A stretch of DNA of 64,000 nucleotides from Mariniflexile litorale (GCF_031128465.2 NZ_CP155618.1:4392501-4456500), one strand, 5' to 3'; positions 24,625 to 33,618 are shown, counted from the stretch's first letter. Translations and numbers: made by a program. The notes: generated by a model from the sequence alone, not told the origin.

Positions 24625-24698
24625 GGCGAGGTAGCTCAGTTGGTTAGAGCGTCGGATTCATAACCCGGAGGTCGGGGGATCGTGCCCCCCTCTCGCTA
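24625..24698 (+). tRNA. tRNA-Met (CAT), elongator
   Basis: 74 nt cloverleaf. Acceptor GGCGAGG pairs with TCTCGCT (G-U at both ends), the D-arm is GCTC/GAGC, the anticodon loop is TTCATAA with a weak A-C closing pair, and the T-stem is GGGGG/CCCCC. CCA is not encoded. The T-loop reads ATCGTGC, so the usual T54 and A58 are swapped to A54 and T58. The paired acceptor position 1-72 (G-U) argues against initiator tRNA, which has a mismatch there. Confidence 0.92.
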
Positions 24699-24713
24699 CA
24701 AGGTAAATAAAGG

Positions 24714-24741
24714 AAAAGCTGAAGATGAGTCTTCAGCTTTT
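24714..24741 (+). terminator. intrinsic terminator after tRNA-Met
   Basis: AAAAGCTGAAG (24714-24724) pairs with CTTCAGCTTTT (24731-24741) around a 6-nt loop, with T-rich sequence following. Confidence 0.8.
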
Positions 24742-24817
24742 TATTTCAGTACAACAAATGGGATCAACTCTAAAACTTGTGGAATTTAGTATTGAATACA
24801 CATCTAAAAGAATTGGA

Positions 24818-25444
24818 TCATTGAAAATTTTTTGTAATATCTTTTATGATACCTTCATGATTTGTTACAATAAAATTAATGGGTTTAAAATAGCCTCCAT
24901 TACTATCTTCAGCTGAACAAGCAGTTAAACCTACTATTAAGTCCATTTCAGCTTTAAAACGAATCAAATCACCTTGCTTAGAAGTCGGTGGCAATACTTT
25001 AAGTTTTCCTGTAGCATCAAATTGAACATTCATAAAAATATTGAAAGCAGTTGGTATTTCGTCAATTTCAATATCATATCTCATCAAATTCTTATATAAG
25101 TTTTCCAAACAACTGGGGTGGTAAGAAGGATTATTATACATAATTTTAAATGTTTCTGGACTACAAGGTGCTAATAGGAAATCATTTCTGCCGTTGCTAT
25201 CCTCTTTAATTTCCATCATTTTTTGGGAGCGATTACTCCATAAAAAATTTCCTTTGGTTAATAAGATGGTTTCTTCAAAATCCATGGTCTTTCCTGACGA
25301 AATTCTTTCTTTTTTATCTGCTCGGTTAAAAAGAACCATATCGCTCACTTGCTTTCCAAGAGGATCGATAACCGTAAGCGTGTCTCCCTTATCCATTTCA
25401 AACGCTGCACCCGATTGAGGTGCGATAATATTTACTCCCTCCAT
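24818..25444 (-). CDS. DUF1989 (urea-carboxylase-associated) family protein
   Basis: 208 aa. It shows DUF1989 landmarks: GAAFEMDKGDTLTVIDPLGKQVSDMVLFN near the start, the KGNFLWSN segment, a CSPETF motif, HPSCLENL, and a C-terminal GLTACSAEDSNGG with conserved Cys. Related proteins are the UAAP1/2 proteins, shown in some bacteria to be carboxyguanidine deiminase subunits. Only one such gene is present, with no carboxylase beside it, so the reaction may differ. It is the last gene of a leftward operon, 5 bp after a YqcI/YcgG gene. Confidence 0.85.
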   Translation of the reverse strand: MEGVNIIAPQSGAAFEMDKGDTLTVIDPLGKQVSDMVLFNRADKKERISSGKTMDFEETILLTKGNFLWSNRSQKMMEIKEDSNGRNDFLLAPCSPETFKIMYNNPSYHPSCLENLYKNLMRYDIEIDEIPTAFNIFMNVQFDATGKLKVLPPTSKQGDLIRFKAEMDLIVGLTACSAEDSNGGYFKPINFIVTNHEGIIKDITKNFQ

Positions 25445-25449
25445 AAATT

Positions 25450-26109
25450 TTAGTTTTTAGGGTGAAAAGGACATTTCCAATCCTTGGAAACTTCCCTTCC
25501 ACTATATTGTTTAGTCTCTGTTTCTGAGCCAAAATCAGATAAAACTGGGTTTATAAACCCTTGTAATTCCTCATCTCGACTACGGATTCTTTTTTTAACA
25601 GTTTGATAAATCCCCATCTCTCTTAATTTTTCAAATTGCCAATGTAAATTAAAAACCATGGTACAATAAGGTGCTTTTCGAGCTATTCTGGAGCTTTCTG
25701 GATGCATTCCAATAATATAAAAAGCCTTACCCTTAATACTAAAACTAAAATTTGGATTATTGGGGTCTTGACTAACACTAGAATCCCAAGCTTTATTATC
25801 ATGATCGTGAAGTTGTTGTAAAAAATTCCACATGGCTTTTTCAAACTGTAACTCCGATGTGAATTTATTGTTTTTAAAACAAATAATTAAAGATTCGAAT
25901 TCGTTAGATTCATAATTATAGTTATTTAAATAATGTTCAATATCCGACAAAATGGGTAATATTATTTCATCAGAAGTAATGTCATCATAAATTTTCAAAT
26001 TATAATTATTCATTGCAAAAACGGTATTGGCCATGACACATGGGTGCTTTTTTTCAATGATGAAATTTCTATATTCAAGTTGAATTGAATTTGACTCTTG
26101 TTGATTCAT
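25450..26109 (-). CDS. YqcI/YcgG family protein (GntA-like)
   Basis: 219 aa. The family is recognised by the HPCVMANTVF segment near the N-terminus, GMHPESSRIARKAPYCTMVFNLHWQFEKLR (about 130-160) and the closing WKCPFHP. A member, GntA of guanitoxin biosynthesis, is a haem-dependent N-hydroxylase acting on a guanidino group. Most relatives are uncharacterised. It is 5 bp from a DUF1989 gene, a family also linked to guanidine chemistry, so both may act on one guanidino-type compound (inference). Confidence 0.88.
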   Translation of the reverse strand: MNQQESNSIQLEYRNFIIEKKHPCVMANTVFAMNNYNLKIYDDITSDEIILPILSDIEHYLNNYNYESNEFESLIICFKNNKFTSELQFEKAMWNFLQQLHDHDNKAWDSSVSQDPNNPNFSFSIKGKAFYIIGMHPESSRIARKAPYCTMVFNLHWQFEKLREMGIYQTVKKRIRSRDEELQGFINPVLSDFGSETETKQYSGREVSKDWKCPFHPKN

Positions 26110-26151
26110 AAAAGTTGTTATTACTATTTTATGTTCATTTCAAAATACATA

Positions 26152-26703
26152 TCATCTTTTGACATCTTTCAAAATCCAATCGTCAACTGGATGATTGTTT
26201 TCTTTATGTAGAACTACTAAATCTCCTGTAGTTTCAAATACTACAGCTTTAACTTCTGAAAGTCTGGTTACATTAGATTCTCGTAATTTTGACCTTAAGT
26301 CTCCCTCTGTTACTCTTACTGCCTTCATATTATCCCTTAAGATGATATCTCCATCCATTAATAGGGTTGGCTGATTGTCTATAATGTATCTAAACCACTT
26401 ATAGCGACGTAAAAATGCAGCAATTAATTGAAGGAGATAAACCATAAAAAGTCCTATGGCACCTTCTAAAAGACTAACAGATTTAGAAAGAATGGTTGTT
26501 GCAATCATGGATCCAACAGCCACAGTCATTGCAAAATCGAAACTAGACATTTTAGAAAAACTCCTTTTTCCTGCTATTCGTGTGTAAATAATAATTGCTA
26601 AATAAATGCCACAACTAGTAAGAAGTATTAGTAATAAAGATTTTTCTGTTAAATCAAAAAGATTGTTCCAAACCTGAGTAAAAATATAATCAGAGTATTC
26701 CAT
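26152..26703 (-). CDS. DUF421 (YetF-like) membrane protein
   Basis: 183 aa with three N-terminal transmembrane helices (about 20-40, 55-75, 78-98) and a cytoplasmic C-terminal domain. The RIAGKRSFSKMSSFDFAMTVAVGSMIAT segment and QPTLLMDGDIILRDNMKAVRVTEGDL are the DUF421 hallmarks. The function is not established; relatives are linked to envelope or germination phenotypes in Bacillus. It lies between a 51 aa YqaE-like gene and the YqcI/YcgG gene in the same direction. Confidence 0.9.
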   Translation of the reverse strand: MEYSDYIFTQVWNNLFDLTEKSLLLILLTSCGIYLAIIIYTRIAGKRSFSKMSSFDFAMTVAVGSMIATTILSKSVSLLEGAIGLFMVYLLQLIAAFLRRYKWFRYIIDNQPTLLMDGDIILRDNMKAVRVTEGDLRSKLRESNVTRLSEVKAVVFETTGDLVVLHKENNHPVDDWILKDVKR

Positions 26704-26744
26704 GGTAAAAGTTTTATTAATAAAATAAAAGAAGAATTATTTGA

Positions 26745-26900
26745 TTATTTCCCATTAACCAGAAAGGCATGAATTACTCCTGGAATCCAACCAATTAGTG
26801 TAAGTAAAATACTTATAACCAAGGTAGTACCAACACCATGTTTCATAAATACAGCTAACGGTGGTAATAAAATATTAAGTATAATGATGATTAAAGACAT
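26745..26900 (-). CDS. YqaE/Pmp3 family small membrane protein
   Basis: 51 aa, ATG at 26898-26900, stop at 26745-26747. Translation gives two transmembrane segments: ILNILLPPLAVFM then LVISILLTLIGWIPGVIHAF. The LPPLAVF and IGWIPGVIHA motifs identify the Pmp3/UPF0057/YqaE family, small stress-responsive inner-membrane proteins. It would be the first gene of the leftward unit with DUF421, YqcI/YcgG and DUF1989 (41-bp gap to DUF421). Confidence 0.9.
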   Translation of the reverse strand: MSLIIIILNILLPPLAVFMKHGVGTTLVISILLTLIGWIPGVIHAFLVNGK

Positions 26901-27275
26901 AATTATTTGTTTTAAATTTTGAATAAATAATTAAGTATAACATGTTAAAATTCAGCTTATTTTTATTTCAAAAAAAAGACTTGAATTGTATTTCTATATT
27001 TCTGTTATGAACTTTTATTTATATAATTATTTTAGTCAAAATTATAAATAACCGCATAATTAAAGGAACTCAAATGGTTAAATAAAGAACTCAAACAAGT
27101 AAATGCCATTGGACTTCGCTAGGTCTTTTGAAGTGTTTTCCAACACATCTAAACTTAACAATTAACTATTATTTGATATATTTACTACCAAACCTGTAGC
27201 CATACCTTAGAACGATACAAAATCTACAACTTATAATAAATGTAATAACAAAATAAGATTTATGTTTTTTTATGT
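26901..27275. other. AT-rich intergenic region, no gene seen
   Basis: Between the divergent YqaE gene and the pectin locus. All frames are short. A fragment at 27058-27117 could encode about 19 charged residues before a stop, and a weak GTGTT/AACAC hairpin lies at 27133-27146, but neither supports a gene. This spacer marks the left boundary of the pectin locus. Confidence 0.6.
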
Positions 27276-27310
27276 TTTGCTTCGTTTATTTTCTTTTTTT
27301 TGTACATTTG
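27276..27310 (+). promoter_or_regulatory. candidate promoter heading the pectin locus
   Basis: TTTG at 27276-27279 and TACATTTG at 27303-27310, with a spacer of 23 bp at the upper end of the accepted range. The first pectin-locus ATG is at 27382, leaving a leader of about 65 nt. Confidence 0.55.
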
Positions 27311-27381
27311 AAAATTATCAATCATATTTTATAACAAAAGTCTTATTCAATTTAAATAAACTTATTAAATGAGAACATATT

Positions 27382-28680
27382 ATGATAATTAATATAAAAA
27401 AGGTAATCGATTATTTCATCTTGATGTTTCTATGTGTATTTTTAATTCAATGTGGCAATTCTCAGCAAAAAAAAGCAAAACCTCGCATACTAATAAGTAG
27501 TGACATAGGAGGAACTGACGATGATGATTTCCAATCAGCGATACATTTATTTATGTATTCCGATTTATTTAACATCGAAGGACTTATTTCATCACCCTTT
27601 GGAAATGGTAGAAAAAAAGATTTTCTTGATATGATAAATCTTTATGAACAAGATTTTCAACAATTAACAAACCACAACAAAAATTTACTAAAGCCTAATT
27701 ATTTAAGAAGTATCTGTAAACAAGGAGCTATCCCAAGTGCTCCTTTCAAAGGGTATGATTTACCAACTGAAGGTTCAGAATGGATTATAAAATGTGCAAA
27801 AATAAAAAGCGACCAACCATTATGGGTTTTAGTTTGGGGTGGTATCGAAGATGTTGCCCAAGCATTACACGATGCTCCTGAAATTGAAAAAAACATTAAA
27901 GTGTACTGGATTGGTGGTCCTAACAAAAAATGGTGTATAAATGCATATGCCTATATAGCAGAAAATCATCCAAATCTATACATCATTGAAGCCAATGCCA
28001 CTTACCGTGGGTGGTTTATGGATAATGAGTCTCCTGAAGATATAAAAGGAGATCAATATTATGATAATTTTATTCAAGGAAGAGGTGCTATGGGTAAAGC
28101 TTTTAAAAATTATTACAACGGTAATATTAAAATGGGAGACACTCCTTCCCTAGCCTATTTAATGAATGGTGAACCTAATGACCCAAAAAGTGAAAGTTGG
28201 GGAGGTAGTTTTACGTCAATAAATAGAAGTTCGAGAAATGTTTTTGAAAGAAATACAACAACTTCCGATACGGTAGCTGCTTATGCTGTTCTAGAGTGGA
28301 GGTTTAAAGGTCCAAAATTAGAAATCCCTCAAGATTCTGCATGTTTTACATTAGAAATTTCAAAACAAATTTGGCCAGGGTATTATCTTGGAAATGGTGT
28401 TTATGGTGTAAGGTATTCATCTAAAAAACCTGAAATTTGCTCCTATATAACTGCAAGTAATATCTCAGAATTAAACGGGCAAACTGGACAATTTGTAAGT
28501 ACAACACCATGGCCCGGGCAACCAAACGCACATGATTACCAATTAGGACCTAATTGGTTTGGTGATAAAATAGAACCTGAATTTTTCCTAAAAGACCAAC
28601 AAGGAGCAAAAACAATATCTAAACATCGTAAAACCTTCTTAATGGATTGGGCTAAAAGATGGGAATGGCTTAAAAAATAA
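27382..28680 (+). CDS. DUF1593 (Sde182-type, nucleoside-hydrolase-like) lipoprotein, short form
   Basis: 432 aa lipoprotein (lipobox ...FLIQC, Cys24). The DUF1593 domain starts with a strand and metal-site motif SSDIGGTDDDD (Asp41, Asp46-49), equivalent to the DxDxGxDD calcium site of nucleoside hydrolases. The PLWVLVWGGIEDVAQAL segment also matches. It lacks the Sde182 C-terminal beta domain present in the other four copies of this window, and its GGWGGR motif is reduced to WGGSF. It probably faces the periplasm or cell surface. It is the first gene of the locus, 45 bp before a multidomain PL10 lyase. The true substrate of the family is unknown. Confidence 0.85.
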   Translation: MIINIKKVIDYFILMFLCVFLIQCGNSQQKKAKPRILISSDIGGTDDDDFQSAIHLFMYSDLFNIEGLISSPFGNGRKKDFLDMINLYEQDFQQLTNHNKNLLKPNYLRSICKQGAIPSAPFKGYDLPTEGSEWIIKCAKIKSDQPLWVLVWGGIEDVAQALHDAPEIEKNIKVYWIGGPNKKWCINAYAYIAENHPNLYIIEANATYRGWFMDNESPEDIKGDQYYDNFIQGRGAMGKAFKNYYNGNIKMGDTPSLAYLMNGEPNDPKSESWGGSFTSINRSSRNVFERNTTTSDTVAAYAVLEWRFKGPKLEIPQDSACFTLEISKQIWPGYYLGNGVYGVRYSSKKPEICSYITASNISELNGQTGQFVSTTPWPGQPNAHDYQLGPNWFGDKIEPEFFLKDQQGAKTISKHRKTFLMDWAKRWEWLKK

Positions 28681-28725
28681 GACTCTTTGTAAGTAAGTTT
28701 TTAAATTTAAAACAAATTAATAAAC

Positions 28726-31563
28726 ATGAAATTTCACCTTAAATTATTGGTCATACTCTTTTTTATTTCCAATGCATCTGAAATAAACTCTCAAGAAAAA
28801 AAGAACAACAAAAATTCACCTACACACAAACCTTCTGCTGTAAAACTTACTGAAGTTTCATGGCATGATATGGGTTGTTATAAAATTGAAATGGAAATGG
28901 GTACCGTCTATTTTGAAAAAGACAATGGGGTATCTGGATTTAAAAGTTTTATAGATACAGAAGGAAACGATTGGGTAGCATCCTATTTAGAACCTGGGCC
29001 TAATGGTGATTTTCGTGGGTTTCCTAATAGTGTTGGAAATTTTGGGCATGCGGGTCGCGATAGCGGTTCTACAACAACTATTGTTAACGGGATAACAGAA
29101 GGAGACCAAGTAATTTTAGAATCCACCAATGGGAAATTCACCTTTCAATATTGGTTTTTTGCAGATCGGGTAGCTATAAAAGTTTTAAAATCTGAAGGTG
29201 AATATAATTTCTTGTTAGAGTGTGTTGCTGGTGGAACTGCAGATGCAGAAGATTATTTTGTAACTGCCGATGGAAAAAAACATATTCCCACAAACGATGG
29301 CGAATTTGATGATTTTACACCAGAATGGTTTTATTTAGGCGATGCAAAATCAAAAAACGTTCTTTTCTTAGCTAAAACTCCAGAAGATGATGCTCCAAAC
29401 GAAAATCATCGTCAAATTCGTCCTAATGGTCAGCACAATATGGATCTTTACAGCTTCGGACGTACGGGTAAAGAAGAAAAATATCAGGTACGCGGGATGA
29501 GTGGTAATGAGCATATCTGTATCATTGGGTTTGCACCCGTAACGACATCTCACAACGAAATTGCAGCCATGGTTGAAGGTTTTCTTTCAGATCCCTTTAA
29601 AAGTAGAGTTAAACCAATAAAGATATGGACCAGTGCTATTTTAAATAAAAAAAAGGAATGGTATGGTTCAGATGAAGCTTTAGCTATTGCTAAAAACGTA
29701 ATTCAGTACCAATCAACGCAAGGTGGGTTCCCTAAAAGCACCGATTTAGCTCGTGCACCACTTACACCCGGAGACATTCCTCCTGAAGGACGCGGACGGG
29801 CAAACAGTATAGATAATGATGCCACTTCGGTTCCCATGGAGTTTCTAGCTAAGGTAATAAGTGCAACTGGTGATGAAAAACTTAAAGCATCCTTTGCTCG
29901 CGGCTTAGACTACCTATTCGCAGCACAATATCCTAACGGTGGATGGCCACAATTTTGGCCACTGAGAGGTGATGAATACTATTCACGAATAACCTATAAC
30001 GATGCCGCAATGATTCAGGTAATGAATTTATTAAGTGGCGTTGTAAATGGCAAACCTCCATACAATTTTGTAGACGCTAACCGCAAAGCCAAAGCTACTA
30101 TTGCCATTGAGCGGGGTTTAGATTGTATTCTTAAAACTCAAGTGAAACAAAATGGAAAACTCACGGCGTGGTGTGCTCAATATGATGAAAAAACACTACA
30201 ACCAGCTTGGGCTCGTAAATACGAACCACCTTCCTTATCAGGTGGTGAAACTGTAGGTATTATAGAATACTTAATGTCCATAGAAAATCCAACTCCCGAA
30301 ATAATTAATGCAGTAAATGCTGCGGTTACTTGGTTGAGAGATGTGGCGATAAAAGGCGTACAACTTAATAAAGTTCGCAACCCTGACGGAAGAATGGAAA
30401 GAATTTTAGTAAAAGATCCCAAAGCACCTCTTTTATGGGCTCGTTTTTATGAACTTAACACCAACCGTCCTATATATTTAGATCGTGATTCTGTTTTTCA
30501 TTATGATTTTTCAGAGGTTGGCTATGAACGTAGAAGTGGTTACGATTATCATGGGTTTTGGGCTACAGATTTGTTAGAAAAAGAATATCCAATTTGGATC
30601 GCTAAATATGGGAAAATTAATGCTTCAAAAACTAAAAAAAAAGAAAAAACTAAAACTAAAAAACTAGACAAAGTAATTAAAGAAAAGGTAAAAACAGAGA
30701 TTATTGAAGCCGAAAACGGAAAATTCTCAGGTATTATTGATCGACATAGCTGTTGGCATCATGTTATGCTTACCGATGCCCCACACTCAACACACTCTGG
30801 TCGTGGGGTTGTAGATACAAAAAATGAAATCGGGAGTTATATTGAAGTTAATTATACCGCCGCATGGACTGGATTACATCGTATTACAGTCCGATACACA
30901 CACATAAAGGAGGATCCTCGTCCAGGGGAATTGCTAATAAATGGCATTCGAGTTGGAACACTTGCCATGCCACAAACCGAAGCGTTACCTGCATGGAAAA
31001 CTCAATCCATGGAAGTTAATTTACAAGCTGGGTTAAACATTATAAAGCTTGAAGCCCTTAATGAAGGGGGGTTACCAAATATGGATTATATTAAAGTGGC
31101 AGAAATTAGAGATATTGCAGAAGGCTCCCTTCCTAATATACACATTTTAGAAGCTGAAGATGGAAATTTTACAGGAAAAGAAGACCATCATAGCTGTTGG
31201 AACTTTATAGCTCAGATACCCGCTGAACATAGTGGTTTTACTGGAGAAGGCTATGTTGATACACATAATGAAGTTGGAAGTTTTATTGAAGTACAGTACA
31301 ATGCTCCAAATACAGGTAAATATGAGCTAGGAATTCGATATGTACATGGAAAAACAGATGTTAGACCAGCAGAAATTCAAGTTAATGGTATTATTTCAAA
31401 TCCATCACTAGCATTTCTTCCTACAAATGCATGGACTGCTTGGACAACTATTACAACACCTATCGATTTAAAAAAAGGAAATAACACCATACGATTTTCG
31501 GCTATAAGTATAGAAGGATTGGCAAATATTGATCATTTTGCTTTTACGCCTAGCATCCAATAA
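28726..31563 (+). CDS. multidomain PL10 pectate lyase with two carbohydrate-binding modules
   Basis: 945 aa. Signal peptide about 1-23; an N-terminal domain of unassigned beta-type (about 35-300); a PL10 pectate lyase (about 305-640) with EWYGSDEALAIAKNV, the DNDAT metal/active-site segment, NGGWPQFWPL, the AWCAQYDE motif and the LSGGETVG segment. A Lys/Thr-rich linker (about 642-665) leads to two similar CBM6/35-type beta-sandwich modules (about 667-795 and 800-945), each starting IIEAENG/ILEAEDG and containing HSCW and ...VDTxNEIGSxIEV. PL10 enzymes cleave homogalacturonan by beta-elimination with calcium. The two modules suggest binding to insoluble or cell-wall pectin. Confidence 0.9.
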   Translation: MKFHLKLLVILFFISNASEINSQEKKNNKNSPTHKPSAVKLTEVSWHDMGCYKIEMEMGTVYFEKDNGVSGFKSFIDTEGNDWVASYLEPGPNGDFRGFPNSVGNFGHAGRDSGSTTTIVNGITEGDQVILESTNGKFTFQYWFFADRVAIKVLKSEGEYNFLLECVAGGTADAEDYFVTADGKKHIPTNDGEFDDFTPEWFYLGDAKSKNVLFLAKTPEDDAPNENHRQIRPNGQHNMDLYSFGRTGKEEKYQVRGMSGNEHICIIGFAPVTTSHNEIAAMVEGFLSDPFKSRVKPIKIWTSAILNKKKEWYGSDEALAIAKNVIQYQSTQGGFPKSTDLARAPLTPGDIPPEGRGRANSIDNDATSVPMEFLAKVISATGDEKLKASFARGLDYLFAAQYPNGGWPQFWPLRGDEYYSRITYNDAAMIQVMNLLSGVVNGKPPYNFVDANRKAKATIAIERGLDCILKTQVKQNGKLTAWCAQYDEKTLQPAWARKYEPPSLSGGETVGIIEYLMSIENPTPEIINAVNAAVTWLRDVAIKGVQLNKVRNPDGRMERILVKDPKAPLLWARFYELNTNRPIYLDRDSVFHYDFSEVGYERRSGYDYHGFWATDLLEKEYPIWIAKYGKINASKTKKKEKTKTKKLDKVIKEKVKTEIIEAENGKFSGIIDRHSCWHHVMLTDAPHSTHSGRGVVDTKNEIGSYIEVNYTAAWTGLHRITVRYTHIKEDPRPGELLINGIRVGTLAMPQTEALPAWKTQSMEVNLQAGLNIIKLEALNEGGLPNMDYIKVAEIRDIAEGSLPNIHILEAEDGNFTGKEDHHSCWNFIAQIPAEHSGFTGEGYVDTHNEVGSFIEVQYNAPNTGKYELGIRYVHGKTDVRPAEIQVNGIISNPSLAFLPTNAWTAWTTITTPIDLKKGNNTIRFSAISIEGLANIDHFAFTPSIQ

Positions 31564-31669
31564 ACACCCAAACTACATACAAACAGCTTAAAATAATTTC
31601 ATGAGACTAGACCAGATGAAGCTGTCTTAAAAAAGTAAATCAAAATTGATAGTATAATAATTTAACAAA

Positions 31670-32347
31670 ATGAAAATACTTGTAATAGAAGACGAACCTG
31701 AAATGCAAGGATTGATAAAACAATTCCTTGAAGATGAAAATTATGTAGTAGAAATAGCCGGTAATTTTCAATCAGGACTGAATAAAATCGTATCTTATGA
31801 TTACGATTGCATCCTGCTTGATATTACACTTCCCGATGGAAACGGACTTGATTTATTGCAAAAATTGAAAAACTTAAATAAAGCGGACAGTGTTATTATT
31901 ATTTCAGCAAAAGATTCTATTGATGATAAAGTTAAAGGCTTAGACCTAGGTGCAGATGATTATCTCACTAAACCTTTTCACATTACAGAATTAAATGCCA
32001 GAATAAAATCTGTAATCCGTCGAAAAAAAACAGATGGACGCAAATTACTAGAATTAGAAAATGTAAAGATTAATATTGAAGAACGCCTTGTTCTTATTAA
32101 CAACCAATTGGTAGAATTAAACCGTAAGGAGTTCGATATTCTCGTTTTTTTCGGCATGAACAAATCCAGAATTGTAAGCAAATCTGCTATTGCTGAAAAT
32201 ATCTGGGGAGATTACATAGACCAATCAAACGACTTTGATTTTATTTATTCCCAAATTAAAAATTTACGTAAAAAGCTTCGCAACCATAATGCAGAAATAG
32301 ATATCAATTCAGTATATGGAATGGGTTATAAATTAGCTTTAAAATGA
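31670..32347 (+). CDS. OmpR-family response regulator
   Basis: 225 aa. The receiver domain has the acidic pocket (Glu7, Asp8), phospho-acceptor Asp51 (LLDITLPDGNG), and Lys101 in TKPF. The C-terminal winged helix (about 128-225) is of trans_reg_C type, ending SVYGMGYKLALK. It overlaps the histidine kinase gene by 4 bp. Its position inside the pectin locus suggests it controls these genes. It is an ordinary OmpR pair, not the hybrid (HTCS) or SusR type usual for polysaccharide loci. Confidence 0.95.
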   Translation: MKILVIEDEPEMQGLIKQFLEDENYVVEIAGNFQSGLNKIVSYDYDCILLDITLPDGNGLDLLQKLKNLNKADSVIIISAKDSIDDKVKGLDLGADDYLTKPFHITELNARIKSVIRRKKTDGRKLLELENVKINIEERLVLINNQLVELNRKEFDILVFFGMNKSRIVSKSAIAENIWGDYIDQSNDFDFIYSQIKNLRKKLRNHNAEIDINSVYGMGYKLALK

Positions 32348-33618
32348 AACTCATAAACCATACGTTGTGGATTCTCTCTGTAATAATATTTACAACGGTT
32401 GGTTTATGGGCTTTTCTTTTTTATTCTCAACTTTTAAGTCAGGTTAAATCCACTATAGATGAAGGTCTTACAAATCATAAAATAGCAATTATAGATAATC
32501 TAAAAGATGACAACAATATTGTCGAACAGTTGGATTTTTTAGATAAAAGCTACATTATTAAAAATGTAAGCGAAGATTATGCACTAGAAGTAAGAGATTC
32601 TTATAAAGATACTTTGATTTTTTCTAGCTTAAAACACAGAAATTACGAAGCGCGTTTACTTACTACGGCTTTCATTTCTTCTGACGGTAGGTATTTTGAA
32701 ATGAAAGTCCTTTCGCATGAATTAAATAAAGGTAAATTAATAAAAAAGATCATAACATCACTACTATGGTTGTTTTTATTTCTATTCATTAGTGCTGTTT
32801 TAGTAAATAGATTTGTTTTAAAAAAGACATGGAAACCTTTCTATAAATTACTTGAATATCTTAATGATTTTAGATTAGACAAATATAATTCTCAAGAATT
32901 ATCTAAAACCAATATCAAGGAATTCACCTTGTTAAATGAATCTGTTCAAAAGCTATTAAATACAAATGTTGATATTTTTAATAGCCAAAAACAATTCATT
33001 GAAAATGCATCACATGAATTACAAACACCTCTAGCAATAGGTATCAACAAACTTGAATTATTAACTGAAGACCCCGATTTATCTGCTGAACAAATCAAAA
33101 AAATCGGTAACATTATTGAATCATTTCAACGTTTGTCTGGTTTAAACAAATCTTTACTACTACTTTCAAAAATAGAAAACAAACAATTTATTTCTACTGA
33201 AACATTAAATTTTGATAAAATTATTAGCAGAATTATTGAAGATTTTTCAGATTATGCTGAATTCCAAAAAATCAAAATAACCTATTTAAAAGAAGATGAA
33301 TGGGAATTTAGCATGAATAAAAACCTTGCGGATATGCTTGTGATGAATTTAATAAAGAACGCCATTATTCATAATCAAAAAGAAGGAGACATTATCATTC
33401 ATTTAACATCTACCTCTTTCTCTATTGAAAATTCAAGTAATTTACCACAAATACAAGCCAATAAATTATTTACACGATTCAATAAAAATTCAAATAATAA
33501 CAATTCTACAGGATTGGGGCTCGCTATAATAAAAGCCATTGTAGATATATCTGATTTATCCATTATTTACTCGTACAACAATAAGCATGTTTTTACAGTA
33601 AAAAGAAAAACTTTATAA
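32344..33618 (+). CDS. sensor histidine kinase
   Basis: 424 aa. Two transmembrane helices (about 8-28 and 136-157) frame a short periplasmic sensor of about 105 residues. The dimerisation helix has His224 (NASHELQTPL). The ATPase domain has the N-box (NLIKNAIIHN, Asn335 and Asn339) and G-box (TGLGLAII, 389-396). There is no HAMP of clear type. It is cognate to the regulator at 31670 (4-bp overlap). A PepSY-like exported protein gene lies 2.7 kb downstream and may supply a periplasmic partner. The signal is unknown. Confidence 0.94.
   Translation: MKLINHTLWILSVIIFTTVGLWAFLFYSQLLSQVKSTIDEGLTNHKIAIIDNLKDDNNIVEQLDFLDKSYIIKNVSEDYALEVRDSYKDTLIFSSLKHRNYEARLLTTAFISSDGRYFEMKVLSHELNKGKLIKKIITSLLWLFLFLFISAVLVNRFVLKKTWKPFYKLLEYLNDFRLDKYNSQELSKTNIKEFTLLNESVQKLLNTNVDIFNSQKQFIENASHELQTPLAIGINKLELLTEDPDLSAEQIKKIGNIIESFQRLSGLNKSLLLLSKIENKQFISTETLNFDKIISRIIEDFSDYAEFQKIKITYLKEDEWEFSMNKNLADMLVMNLIKNAIIHNQKEGDIIIHLTSTSFSIENSSNLPQIQANKLFTRFNKNSNNNNSTGLGLAIIKAIVDISDLSIIYSYNNKHVFTVKRKTL

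Noticed and set aside
27058-27117. Fragment encoding about 19 charged, helix-forming residues, resembling a transposase or coiled-coil relic
   Set aside because: Too short, no flanking repeats, and stops in all frames nearby; coincidence in AT-rich DNA is more likely.
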